Shown here one piece after another: positions 50,690 through 59,414 of a stretch of DNA of 64,000 nt. Source of the DNA: Pelovirga terrestris (GTDB lineage: Bacteria; Desulfobacterota; Desulfuromonadia; Desulfuromonadales; Geopsychrobacteraceae). The DNA lies in the NCBI RefSeq assembly GCF_014773365.1, contig NZ_JACWUN010000007.1, forward strand, positions 103,273-167,272, read 5' to 3'. How positions within the stretch are numbered: position 1 is the stretch's first letter; each line of letters begins with the position of its first letter. Made by a program: the position numbers and the translations under genes. The notes under the pieces are model-generated. The model had not been told where the DNA came from, made no database searches, and was given only the letters and a program-made list of their open reading frames with translations.

Positions 50690-53158
50690 TCAGGCCGGTC
50701 CTGTCGCCAGACCTTCATCCCGCTTATTTTTGCTTTTCTGCATGTACAAGATGCCGGCAACTATCACCAGACCGATACCATCGGTCAAAAAAGTTGGCCA
50801 GAACAACAGGAACGTAGCCCCTGCCAGCAGGATCCATTCCACCACCGACGTTCTCCTGAGCCAGTAGCCCATCATCAAACTGGAGAAAGCAATGGTTCCC
50901 AGAGACGCCGAGAGGAAGGATGAAAAAATCCGGTATGGGGTCGGCGAAATCTCGGTGCGCACCAGGTTGTCCCCCGGCTCAACCATCGCCCCCGGACGCG
51001 AAAAAACCTGGGTCACGGTAGCATCACGCCGGGCTTTTACCTGAACCACTTCGCCTCCTGCCATGATCAGGGCGAGAACGTCACCTCTTAAAACTTCCTG
51101 ATTTTCTTCAACTTCAACCTTAATCACGCTGGCAAAAGGAGCATCCATCTCGGGAATTTTGGCATCGATCACCTTCCCCTGAAACAGGATTGACGGAGTA
51201 AAGGCAAACAATAGCGGCACCACATACAGCATTTTAGCAAACTTGAATGCTGTCCAGCCGGTCTTCCAGGGGTCCGATCCCGCTATTGCTGCACCGGCAT
51301 AAGCCGCCACACAAACGGGAGGAGTGATATTGGAGTCCTGGCTGAGCCAGTAAACGATCTGATGCGCGACGATCGCCGCAACCCCAAAAGCGCCCAGCGC
51401 CGGCACCGCCAATACCGCAACAATCAGATAAGAAGCCGTCACCGGCACACCCATACCAAGAACCAGCGAAGCCAAGGCAATGAGGATGATTGCCAACAGC
51501 AAACTGTTACCAGCCAGAGCGATAATCAGATCTGAGAATTTGAGCCCCATTCCGGTCAAGGAAATCACCCCGACGATGACGCCGATAACCCCGACTGTTG
51601 CCCCGATAATCAGCGTGTTGCGGGCACCAGTCTGAATCGCCTCCCAGATTTCTTTCGGCCCCATGCGGGTCTCCTTATTCACCCAGCTTACTGCGATACA
51701 GGAAAATGTGGCCCAGAAGGCGGCAAACCCGGGTGAACGACCCACAAGCATCAGAATCGTTATAATGACCAGGGGAAGAGCATAATACCAACCGGCTTTA
51801 AGAACCTCCTTCCAGTGGGGAAATTCCTCGTCTTTAATGCCGATAATATTCAGTTTTTTTGCCTCAAAATGAATCATACAGAAAACAGAGAAAAAGTAGA
51901 GCATGGCCGGGCCAACAGAGATCATCATGATGTAGGAGTAAGGTAAGCCGGTTAATTCTGCCATCAGGAACCCACCAGCCCCCATGATCGGTGGCAGAAA
52001 CATACCACCGATGGATGCTGCGGGCTCAATCGCACCGGCAACATGAGGGCGAAAACCGGCGCGCTTCATCAGCGGGATGGTAAAAGCACCGGTTGAAACC
52101 GTATTGGCAATGGCGCTGCCGGATACCGAGCCGAACAGCGCTGAAGCCATAACCGCAACCTTGGCCGGGCCACCGGTACTGCGACCGGCCAGGGCCAGCG
52201 GCAGGTCGATAAAAAAGCGTCCCGCTCCTGACTTGTGCAAAAAAGCGCCGAAGAAGATAAACAGAATAACGTAGGTTGCCAGGACATTGGCCATCACCCC
52301 GAACACCCCATTGGTTGTCAGAAACAGGGCATTACAGATGCGCTCAAAGCTGAAACCCCGGTGGGCAAGGAGACTCGGCAGATAGGGGCCAAAATAAGCA
52401 AAAGAAATCATTGAGGCACCAATGATGGTCATCGACCAGCCCAATACGCGACGACAGACCTCAAAAGAAATCAGTATGCCGGTAATACTGATCAGGGCAT
52501 CCAGTTCATTTTCCGCACCGGCCCGCCAGTTCAGTGCTTCAAACTGGGACAGCCAGTAATACACAACACCGGCAGCAACAACGGCAAAAAGAACATCGGA
52601 GCTGGTCGGCTGGTTATCCCATTTTTTGGCACACCAGGTATCGACGATGTGGAGAACCACGGCAAGAACAATAGTGACCAGAAACAGCGGCCAAAGGGTC
52701 ATCGCCTGCGCCAACCCGGCGCCGACACCATCGCCCTTGAAGGTGTCGGCTAGACCCATAATGTGTTCATAATAGATGGCATGATCTTTATAGACCAACA
52801 GAATAGCCAGCACACTGGTCAGCAAAAATGCCAACACCAGATTCATCACCCCGCGAATCCAGGTGACTCCTACCGGATAAAGCAGAAAAACCAGCACGTA
52901 GGTGATAAAAACGTAAATCCCCAGATGAAACTGGGTTCCGACTGACGCAACCCCGGCCGCATAAAAATAGAAAACGACAAGAACGGCACCAAGCGATGCC
53001 ACAACCCAATGCCAGAACCCTGTTGGTGTCCGGAAGGTCTTGGCATCCTTCTCCATCAGTTTTTTAAGTTTTTTCTTGTCCTCTGCATCCATGTCTGCGA
53101 GGTTTTCCAAAGATTTTTCAGTATCGTCGGACATTGATCGCTCCGTGCCGGGGTTCAT
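50690..53158 (-). CDS. TRAP transporter fused permease (TAXI type) with an embedded lipoyl-like domain
   Basis: An 822-residue membrane protein combining the small DctQ-like and large DctM-like TRAP permease parts. After a cytoplasmic coil (DAEDKKKLKKLMEKDAKTFR) come roughly 18 helices, with motifs GRSTGGPAKVAVMASALFGS, GSAIANTVSTGAFTIPLMKR and SQDSNITPPVCVAAYAGAAI. Unusually, about residues 655-738 are soluble and resemble a biotinyl/lipoyl hammerhead (APFASVIKVEVEENQEVLRG, RRDATVTQVFSRPGAMVEPG). The lysine of a true attachment site is replaced (IMAGGEVV). Three more helices follow. It partners the TAXI binding protein encoded upstream and imports an organic acid or amino acid driven by an ion gradient. 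Confidence 0.92.
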   Translation of the reverse strand: MNPGTERSMSDDTEKSLENLADMDAEDKKKLKKLMEKDAKTFRTPTGFWHWVVASLGAVLVVFYFYAAGVASVGTQFHLGIYVFITYVLVFLLYPVGVTWIRGVMNLVLAFLLTSVLAILLVYKDHAIYYEHIMGLADTFKGDGVGAGLAQAMTLWPLFLVTIVLAVVLHIVDTWCAKKWDNQPTSSDVLFAVVAAGVVYYWLSQFEALNWRAGAENELDALISITGILISFEVCRRVLGWSMTIIGASMISFAYFGPYLPSLLAHRGFSFERICNALFLTTNGVFGVMANVLATYVILFIFFGAFLHKSGAGRFFIDLPLALAGRSTGGPAKVAVMASALFGSVSGSAIANTVSTGAFTIPLMKRAGFRPHVAGAIEPAASIGGMFLPPIMGAGGFLMAELTGLPYSYIMMISVGPAMLYFFSVFCMIHFEAKKLNIIGIKDEEFPHWKEVLKAGWYYALPLVIITILMLVGRSPGFAAFWATFSCIAVSWVNKETRMGPKEIWEAIQTGARNTLIIGATVGVIGVIVGVISLTGMGLKFSDLIIALAGNSLLLAIILIALASLVLGMGVPVTASYLIVAVLAVPALGAFGVAAIVAHQIVYWLSQDSNITPPVCVAAYAGAAIAGSDPWKTGWTAFKFAKMLYVVPLLFAFTPSILFQGKVIDAKIPEMDAPFASVIKVEVEENQEVLRGDVLALIMAGGEVVQVKARRDATVTQVFSRPGAMVEPGDNLVRTEISPTPYRIFSSFLSASLGTIAFSSLMMGYWLRRTSVVEWILLAGATFLLFWPTFLTDGIGLVIVAGILYMQKSKNKRDEGLATGPA

Positions 53159-53194
53159 TATTTTTTTAGGGATATTTTTTAGGGATGAGACAAA

Positions 53195-53221
53195 GGAAGC
53201 GGAGCCAAAGGCCCCGCTTCC
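53195..53221 (-). promoter_or_regulatory. Hairpin between the TAXI binding-protein gene and the TRAP permease gene
   Basis: GGAAGCGG (53195-53202) pairs with CCGCTTCC (53214-53221), with GCC/GGC extending the stem. It probably reduces permease expression relative to the binding protein. Confidence 0.65.
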
Positions 53222-53243
53222 GGTTTGCTGTCGATATTGCCGG

Positions 53244-54251
53244 TTACTCGGCTTTTTGTGCGTCAGACAGGGTCAAGCCCTTTTCTGTCCAGAACTTGGC
53301 AGCACCCTTGTGAACAGGGGTGGCAACACCGAACAAGCCGTCTTTAATCTGCATGGATTGAGCGGTTCTGGTGACGCTGACCATGAAAGCCAGCCCTTGA
53401 TCAGAATAGATGTCAGTCAAAGAACGATATACCTGGCCTTCGTCAACATGCTTGCCTACGGCCCAGATGGCGGAATCCTGGACAGTCTTTACATCGTAAT
53501 CAACACCCTGATAGGTGCCGGCGGGGATGGTCACTTCTGCGTAGTAGGGGTGATCCTGGAAAAAAGTTGCTCCCGGTGCCTTGGCCGCTTCAACCAGGCT
53601 CAAGATGCGGATCGGGTTGCTGGCTGCGGCCTGAATAACCGACGAGTTGGGGTAGCCGGCGAACACCCACATAGCGTCGATCAGACGGTCACCAAGAGCC
53701 GAGGCGCCCTGACTGTAACCAATAAATTCCGGAGTAAACTTGTCCCACAGACCGACACCGGTGAAGTAACGCTGTGCCGAAGCAGCGGCTCCGGAACCCG
53801 CGGGGCCAACGGCAACACGCTTGCCTTCCAGTTGCTTGACATCAGTAATACCACTGGAAGCCAACACAAGCAGGTGAGCCGGAGCACCATACAGATAAGC
53901 CATTGAATGAACATTATGATACTGGCGCTCATCACCAGTCAGTTTTCCTTGTTTCGCTAAAAACATATCACCAGCGTAGACGATACCGAAATCGGCATCG
54001 GCAGAATTGACCCGCCGCAGGTTCTCAACCGAACCGGCCGACATCATATTCGATACGTCCATATCGGTTTGGGTGCGTGACAGGCGCGAAGAGATAGCAT
54101 TGGAGAAATACTGGAAGGTTCCTCCGTCAGGACCACCGGAAAATGCAAGACGCGATTTCGCCAATGCATCTGAGGCGCCACCGGCCAGGGTCAGGGTTAC
54201 CACAAACAGTGTTACCGTTAATCCTGTCAAAAACTTGTTGAAATACGACAT
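53244..54251 (-). CDS. TAXI family TRAP transporter substrate-binding protein
   Basis: A 335-residue periplasmic binding protein. Signal peptide FLTGLTVTLFVVTLTLAGGA, then SRLAFSGGPDGGTFQYFSNA, SAGSVENLRRVNSADADFGI, GKRVAVGPAGSGAAASAQRY and FQDHPYYAEVTIPAGTYQGV, the TAXI (TRAP-associated extracytoplasmic immunogenic) pattern. Its ligand is unknown; other TAXI proteins bind glutamate, 2-oxoglutarate or similar acids. The ATG at 54251 has AGGAGG upstream, so the 48-codon extension from 54395, which would span the sigma-54 promoter, is rejected. It is the first gene of the transporter operon. Confidence 0.94.
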   Translation of the reverse strand: MSYFNKFLTGLTVTLFVVTLTLAGGASDALAKSRLAFSGGPDGGTFQYFSNAISSRLSRTQTDMDVSNMMSAGSVENLRRVNSADADFGIVYAGDMFLAKQGKLTGDERQYHNVHSMAYLYGAPAHLLVLASSGITDVKQLEGKRVAVGPAGSGAAASAQRYFTGVGLWDKFTPEFIGYSQGASALGDRLIDAMWVFAGYPNSSVIQAAASNPIRILSLVEAAKAPGATFFQDHPYYAEVTIPAGTYQGVDYDVKTVQDSAIWAVGKHVDEGQVYRSLTDIYSDQGLAFMVSVTRTAQSMQIKDGLFGVATPVHKGAAKFWTEKGLTLSDAQKAE

Positions 54252-54307
54252 TTTTTCCTCCTTGGAAAAGTTTTTTAGAACGCAATTTGATTTGCGTTCA
54301 CTGAAAC

Positions 54308-54323
54308 AGCAAACCTGATGCCA
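54308..54323 (-). promoter_or_regulatory. Sigma-54 promoter of the TAXI-TRAP operon
   Basis: Minus strand TGGCATC-aggt-TTGCT has exact -24/-12 spacing. The expected start near 54297 gives a 46-nt leader to the binding-protein ATG. Confidence 0.75.
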
Positions 54324-54426
54324 ATGGCAGAGGAATGCTAAAAAAACCGCTAACAGCCCGCCTGAAAAGACATTTAACTCATCAGAGCGAACCATGAGAC
54401 GGCGTGAAACAAAAACCTATCTGGTG

Positions 54427-54449
54427 ATTTACCGCCTATAGTGGTAAAT
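54427..54449 (-). promoter_or_regulatory. Candidate activator-binding dyad for the TAXI-TRAP promoter
   Basis: ATTTACC-N9-GGTAAAT, a perfect 7-bp inverted repeat about 105-125 bp upstream of the sigma-54 promoter. It does not resemble the dyads of the stress island or of the proline genes, so a different activator is expected. Confidence 0.55.
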
Positions 54450-54739
54450 TTTAGCCACCTGGTTCCGTTTTCGAGCTAACCACTAAAACAACTTTACAAC
54501 TCATTCCTTAATGATTCTTTTAACGGACCCCGACTCAGCATCTTTAAGCCGTAAATAATACAACACTATAGAACGCTTTTATGGCTTCGGTCAACAACCG
54601 CTAAACAGCCCATAAAACCAAATTAAACTTTTTTCTGTTTTTACTTGCATCAGCGTCCCGACCCATGCTAGGTTCCACAACAACTTAACACGTTTGTGGA
54701 TTATTCTTTTCGCCCGACAACAGTTGTCATACGGATCAG

Positions 54740-54773
54740 AACACGCAGACCTTAATAAGGGTGCGTGTTTTTT
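54740..54773 (+). promoter_or_regulatory. Leader hairpin with T run in the cold-shock 5' region
   Basis: AACACGCA (54740-54747) pairs with TGCGTGTT (54762-54769), and the run TTTTTT overlaps and follows it. It looks like a terminator placed 64 bases before the csp start codon, so it may attenuate or act as a temperature-sensitive leader. A second stem, CCACAA...TTGTGG, lies near 54675-54699. Confidence 0.5.
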
Positions 54774-54836
54774 ATTGGCGAACAAATAAGGACACAAACA
54801 CAATAACGTTCCCGCGAAGGAACATGGAGAGAAAAA

Positions 54837-55037
54837 ATGGCAGAAGGTACAGTAAAGTGGTTTAACGATTCTAAGGGTTTTGGCTTCATCGAGCAGGATA
54901 ACGGACCGGACGTGTTCGTTCACTTCTCACAGATCCAGGGCGACGGTTTCAAGTCTCTTGCCGAAGGTGATCGCGTTCGTTTCGACGTGACCCAAGGCCA
55001 GAAGGGCCCTCAATCGGCCAACGTGCAAAGAATCTGA
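54837..55037 (+). CDS. Cold-shock domain protein (CspA family)
   Basis: A 66-residue OB-fold protein that binds single-stranded RNA and DNA. Both RNP motifs are intact: KGFGFIEQ (RNP1) and VFVHFSQI (RNP2). The opening [20 protein letters not shown] and the close [10 protein letters not shown] are typical. It has a long (>100 nt) structured leader, as cold-shock genes usually do, GGAGAG before the ATG, and its own terminator. Confidence 0.96.
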   Translation: MAEGTVKWFNDSKGFGFIEQDNGPDVFVHFSQIQGDGFKSLAEGDRVRFDVTQGQKGPQSANVQRI

Positions 55038-55056
55038 TTCACATTTGCATCCGCCA

Positions 55057-55088
55057 AAAGGCCCCGTTTACGGGGCCTTTTTTTTGCC
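55057..55088 (+). terminator. Terminator of the cold-shock gene
   Basis: AAAAGGCCCCG and CGGGGCCTTTT form an 11-bp stem with a 4-base loop, followed by a run of T. Confidence 0.92.
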
Positions 55089-55307
55089 CGCCACGTGCTC
55101 TTCAGTCGCCACATCCTGCCACCATCACCACCCACAGTGCCTGATCATTAAAATTGTATCGAAAAAAATGCCGCACACCCTCCCCACAGGACAAAAAAAC
55201 AGGGTATATTAATTGTTCACGACAAAACAGATTTTTTGCCAACTTAACCGCGTTCACACAAACCATAACCTCAAAGTTTCACCTATCATAACAACAGGAT
55301 CAGACCA

Positions 55308-56393
55308 TTGGCCTCGCTGGACTTCGAACTGGAAAAGAAGCTTTTTCGGGAATTTTACGCGCAACACCAGTGCGATCTCGAAAACATCAAAAATCACTAC
55401 ATCAATACGATTGAAACCCTGATCAATCAGTCAGACCTGGACGAGGTCACCAAGATTGAAGGTCGGGTCAAGGACCAGGACGAATGCATTAAAAAGTTTC
55501 AGCGCAAATATCAGGGCAAGCTCGAAACCGAAGGTCACCCATATGCTATCAAAGACTACCTGAGTGACTTAATTGGCATTCGCATTGTCTGCCTCTATGA
55601 GGATCAGGTTGCCCAGGTATCTGAAACCCTTAAGGAACATTTCAACATCATCGATGTCACCGATAAGATTGCTGCCATGGAGGGCACAGAAGATCTTTTT
55701 GGCTACAAGGGGCTGCACATGGATCTGGCTCCCAACACAGCTGTCGTCAATCACGATGGCATTGTCAACTTCCCCTTTGAAGTTCAGATTCGCTCGCTGA
55801 TTCAGGACACCTGGAGCGTCCTTGATCACAAAATCAAATACAAAAAATCAATCCCCAACAATCTGAAACGCCGCATCAATGTCCTCTCGGCGCTGTTTGA
55901 ACTGGCCGACCGCGAATTCAAGGAAATCCGCAACGCGACCAGCGAACTGATGGAGGAGGCAACAGCCGCCCCCCTAAGCGACAGCCCAGCCGTCGATGGA
56001 GAGACGGAGGATGCCCAATCCATTAACGGCAGAGCCATCAATGCTTTTAACTTCTTGCGGGTTGCCGGACATTTTTTCAGGGATTTTGAATTTCAGGATT
56101 ACAAGGTCGACAACTTTGTCCAGGATATCCTCTCCCTGGACCATCGCTTCAAGCGTTCCGATTTGCACCAGTCATTAGTCAACAACCTCAAAACCGTCAA
56201 GGAATATCGCAACCTCTTTATGGCTGCCAATCCCGACAACACCTTCAGCCCCTACACCATTATCCGCCACTGCCTCTATCTGCACGACCGCAAAACCTTT
56301 GAACGCATCCTCTCACAAGGACCACGGGAACGCTTCAACCGCTGGTTGCGTGCCAGGGAAAATAACGGCGTGACAGACAAGGAAGGGAAATAG
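55308..56393 (+). CDS. RelA/SpoT-domain protein (putative small (p)ppGpp synthetase)
   Basis: A 361-residue soluble protein whose residues ~60-190 form a RelA/SpoT nucleotidyltransferase domain: DYLSDLIGIRIVCLYEDQV, DLFGYKGLHMDLA and FPFEVQIRSLIQDTWSVLDH followed by KIKYKK. There is no HD hydrolase, TGS or ACT domain, so it is a single-domain synthetase type with a ~170-residue helical C-terminal extension unlike RelQ/RelP. Likely makes the alarmone (p)ppGpp from GTP/GDP and ATP; an alternative role in pGpp or tRNA pyrophosphorylation cannot be excluded. The start is TTG at 55308 with AGGA upstream. Confidence 0.85.
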   Translation: MASLDFELEKKLFREFYAQHQCDLENIKNHYINTIETLINQSDLDEVTKIEGRVKDQDECIKKFQRKYQGKLETEGHPYAIKDYLSDLIGIRIVCLYEDQVAQVSETLKEHFNIIDVTDKIAAMEGTEDLFGYKGLHMDLAPNTAVVNHDGIVNFPFEVQIRSLIQDTWSVLDHKIKYKKSIPNNLKRRINVLSALFELADREFKEIRNATSELMEEATAAPLSDSPAVDGETEDAQSINGRAINAFNFLRVAGHFFRDFEFQDYKVDNFVQDILSLDHRFKRSDLHQSLVNNLKTVKEYRNLFMAANPDNTFSPYTIIRHCLYLHDRKTFERILSQGPRERFNRWLRARENNGVTDKEGK

Positions 56394-56492
56394 TTTTTGT
56401 CCCTACCGACATGCTGGATTAGGAAATTGTATTTTTTGATTCTGGAACACGGAGTTTTCCGCCGCCTCGGCAAAAAAGAACCGTTCCCGAAC

Positions 56493-56542
56493 AAAAAAAG
56501 AGGCCGCCAGATCGCAGGATCCAGTGGCCTCTTGATTTTTTT
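56493..56542. terminator. Bidirectional terminator between the RelA/SpoT gene and initiator tRNA
   Basis: AAGAGGCC (56498-56505) and GGCCTCTT (56526-56533), with a T run on each strand outside the stem. It serves the plus-strand RelA/SpoT gene and the minus-strand tRNA. Confidence 0.85.
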
Positions 56543-56619
<77 letters not shown>

Positions 56620-56761
56620 TCAGAATTTGACACCCTATTCCTCATAACCGATACTGTCAACCTTTTTCTTGACATCATTAACTTTTCGTCCCCATAGTTG
56701 CCCCGACCTTCTTCATCCCGGCTGCACCAACCGACGCGACACCACCTCCTGGAGCACAGTA

Positions 56762-57829
56762 ATGCACGCAACCATCGACCTGGAAGCAGCACTTAAATAC
56801 CGCCGGCAACAGGCACTGCTGGTTGATGTCCGCTCTCCGGCTGAATATGCTGAAGCAAGTATCCCCGGTGCGATCAATGTGCCCCTGTTCAGCAATGATG
56901 AACGTGCCGAGATCGGCACCCTCTATAAGCAGCAGGGAAAAATGATTGCTCGCCGCCGTGGTGTTATCATTGCCGCGCCAAAGATTCCCGATTTCGTCAG
57001 TCAGATCGAATCGGCCCGCGGCCGGTCGACGTTGCCGGTGGTGATTTTCTGTTGGCGTGGCGGCATGCGCTCCCTGGCCATGACCAGTTTCATGAACCTG
57101 GCCGGAATTCCCGCACGCCAACTCAGCGGTGGGCACAAAGCCTTTCGCCGCATGGTCTGCGATTATTTTGACAACTATCAATGGCCAAAAATCTATGTAC
57201 TGCGTGGCCTGACCGGTATCGGCAAGACCCGTATCCTGCAGCAACTGGAACAACAGGGGGAACCGGTTATCGATCTGGAAAAAATTGCCAACCACCGTGG
57301 CAGCGCTTTTGGTGGTCTGGGGCTGGGCGAACAACCCGGACAACAACAATTTGAGGCGCGCCTGTGGGCCAGGCTGGAGGAATTACACGACAGCCCTTAC
57401 CTCATCACCGAAGGGGAAAGTCGCCATATCGGCCGCCGCGCTGTCCCGCCACGTTTTCATCAGGCGATGCAGCAACAGCCCAGCCTCTGGCTCACGACCT
57501 CAATGAAACTACGTACCGAGGTCATTCTTGCTGACTACCCCGATCTGGAGCAGCGCCACCCGGCGATTGCCTGCGCCCTCAATTCCCTGCGTGAGCGGCT
57601 GGGAAACAAAAGGGTCGATCAACTCCAGCACTTACTCGACACCGAAAACTGGCAGTTGCTGATCGCCAGATTAATGGAGGATTACTATGACCCGCTCTAT
57701 CTGCACACCAAGCCCCAGCACCATCAGGAAATCTGTTATGATTCTCTGGAGCAAGGGGCGGCAGCGGTCATGAGCGCCCTCAAGTGTCTGGAAGAGGGTA
57801 GACAGGTATACACTGGGACAATAGATTGA
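56762..57829 (+). CDS. selU: tRNA 2-selenouridine synthase
   Basis: Also called MnmH. Replaces sulfur by selenium (via geranylated 2-thiouridine) at the wobble uridine of Lys, Glu and Gln tRNAs, using selenophosphate. The 355-residue protein has a rhodanese domain with active C97 in FCWRGGMRS and a P-loop GLTGIGKT at ~149-156, followed by VIDLEKIANHRGSAFGGLG. Full length. The ATG at 56762 has GGAG upstream; the 31-codon extension to 56669 is improbable. Two likely substrates, tRNA-Lys(TTT) and tRNA-Glu(TTC), are encoded in this window. It implies selenophosphate synthetase elsewhere in the genome. Confidence 0.95.
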   Translation: MHATIDLEAALKYRRQQALLVDVRSPAEYAEASIPGAINVPLFSNDERAEIGTLYKQQGKMIARRRGVIIAAPKIPDFVSQIESARGRSTLPVVIFCWRGGMRSLAMTSFMNLAGIPARQLSGGHKAFRRMVCDYFDNYQWPKIYVLRGLTGIGKTRILQQLEQQGEPVIDLEKIANHRGSAFGGLGLGEQPGQQQFEARLWARLEELHDSPYLITEGESRHIGRRAVPPRFHQAMQQQPSLWLTTSMKLRTEVILADYPDLEQRHPAIACALNSLRERLGNKRVDQLQHLLDTENWQLLIARLMEDYYDPLYLHTKPQHHQEICYDSLEQGAAAVMSALKCLEEGRQVYTGTID

Positions 57830-57892
57830 CCGTTCGAAGACCTTTCGGCAATTTACAACATCACCAACCGACAACAGCACGGAGCAGTTACC

Positions 57893-59395
57893 ATGAAGAT
57901 TCTGGTCAAAAAAACCAGCCCCACGATTACCACCCCCTGCCTTATTTTCTTTACCCCGGAAGGACGAACCAGCCCCCAGCTCCTCGCCCAGCTTGACGAT
58001 CATTTCTGCCAACTGGTAACCACAGCACAACGCAGCAATGAATTTCGTGGTCGCCACGCAGAAACTCTCCTGCTTCATGCCGTCGGCACGAGTGGCCCCA
58101 ATCGGATCTTGCTGGTAGGGATCGGCAAAGCAGGCGACGCCTCGCTCGACAAATTACGCCAGGCCGCCGGCAGCGCGGTGGCGGTGCTCAAACAAAAAAA
58201 CATCAGCAAGGCCACCTTTAGCCAGAGCGATCTGGTGATTAAAAAAACCACGGCAGAACAACAGGCACAGGCCATCGTCGAAGGGATACTGCTGGCCAAC
58301 TATCAATATCTGCGCTATCAACACCCGGCCCCCGACACGGCAAAACCTCTGGAACAGTTGGTCCTGTTGGCCGCCGACGCAAAAACCCTTGCCCTGCTGC
58401 AACGTGGCGCCAACCGAGCCGAAGCGATCTGTGCCGGCGTTCATCTGGCGCGTGACCTGGTGAACGCCCCCGGCAACCTCAAGTCGCCGGAATTTCTGGC
58501 CATGCAGGCGGTAGCCATGGCAGAAAAAAACGGCATCAAAGCCCATCTACTCGATCAGGCGCGGCTCCAACAGCTTGGTTGCGGTGCACTCCTCGGTGTT
58601 GCCCAGGGAAGTACCCGCCCACCCTACCTGATTGTCCTTGAGTATGCGGGCGACCCAACAGGCGCTGCCCCGCTGGCGCTGGTCGGTAAAGGCGTTACCT
58701 TTGATACCGGTGGCATCTCCCTTAAACCTGCCGACAAGATGGATGAGATGAAGATGGACATGGGCGGAGCGGCAACCGTTATCGGCACCATGTTGGCCGC
58801 CGCCCGGTTGGAACTGCCCGTCAACCTGGTTGCGGTGGTCCCGGCGGTGGAAAACATGCCCTCCGGCAACGCCATCCGCCCCGGGGACATTCTGACCTCC
58901 CTGTCGGGCAAGACCATTGAAGTCCTCAATACCGATGCCGAAGGGCGGCTTATCCTCGCTGATGCCCTGACCTATGTGGGCCGTTATAACCCCCGGGCGG
59001 TCATTGATCTGGCCACCCTGACCGGCGCCTGCATCATCGCTCTCGGCAATCAGGCGGCAGCGATCCTCGGCAACGATGACAAGCTGATCGATCAATTGCT
59101 CCAAGCCGGGCAGCGCAGTGGCGAACGCCTGTGGCAGCTCCCTTTGTGGGAAGAATACGCCGGCCAGATCAAGAGTGATTTTGCCGATGTAAAAAACACC
59201 GGTGGTCGTCCGGCCGGCACCATCACCGCTGCCGCTTTCCTGCAGAAATTTGCCGACCAGTATAAGTGGGCGCATCTGGATATCGCCGGCATGGCCTGGG
59301 AGGATAAAGGCAAAGTCGGCATCCCCCGTGGCGGCAGTGGCTTCGGTGTCCGCCTGCTCATCGACTACCTGCTTGATGAAGCCGGCAGAGCCTGA
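57893..59395 (+). CDS. pepA: Leucyl aminopeptidase (M17)
   Basis: A cytosolic dizinc/dimanganese aminopeptidase, 500 residues. The N-terminal ~170-residue macro-like domain is followed by the catalytic domain with GKGVTFDTGGISLKPADKMD, MDMGGAATVIGTM and the signature NTDAEGRLILADAL (about 345-358). It releases N-terminal residues in peptide turnover and may also bind DNA in some species. It begins 63 bp after selU on the same strand; the short gap to corA suggests one transcript. Confidence 0.96.
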   Translation: MKILVKKTSPTITTPCLIFFTPEGRTSPQLLAQLDDHFCQLVTTAQRSNEFRGRHAETLLLHAVGTSGPNRILLVGIGKAGDASLDKLRQAAGSAVAVLKQKNISKATFSQSDLVIKKTTAEQQAQAIVEGILLANYQYLRYQHPAPDTAKPLEQLVLLAADAKTLALLQRGANRAEAICAGVHLARDLVNAPGNLKSPEFLAMQAVAMAEKNGIKAHLLDQARLQQLGCGALLGVAQGSTRPPYLIVLEYAGDPTGAAPLALVGKGVTFDTGGISLKPADKMDEMKMDMGGAATVIGTMLAAARLELPVNLVAVVPAVENMPSGNAIRPGDILTSLSGKTIEVLNTDAEGRLILADALTYVGRYNPRAVIDLATLTGACIIALGNQAAAILGNDDKLIDQLLQAGQRSGERLWQLPLWEEYAGQIKSDFADVKNTGGRPAGTITAAAFLQKFADQYKWAHLDIAGMAWEDKGKVGIPRGGSGFGVRLLIDYLLDEAGRA

Positions 59396-59414
59396 CCAGC
59401 GCAAAGGATCAGCA

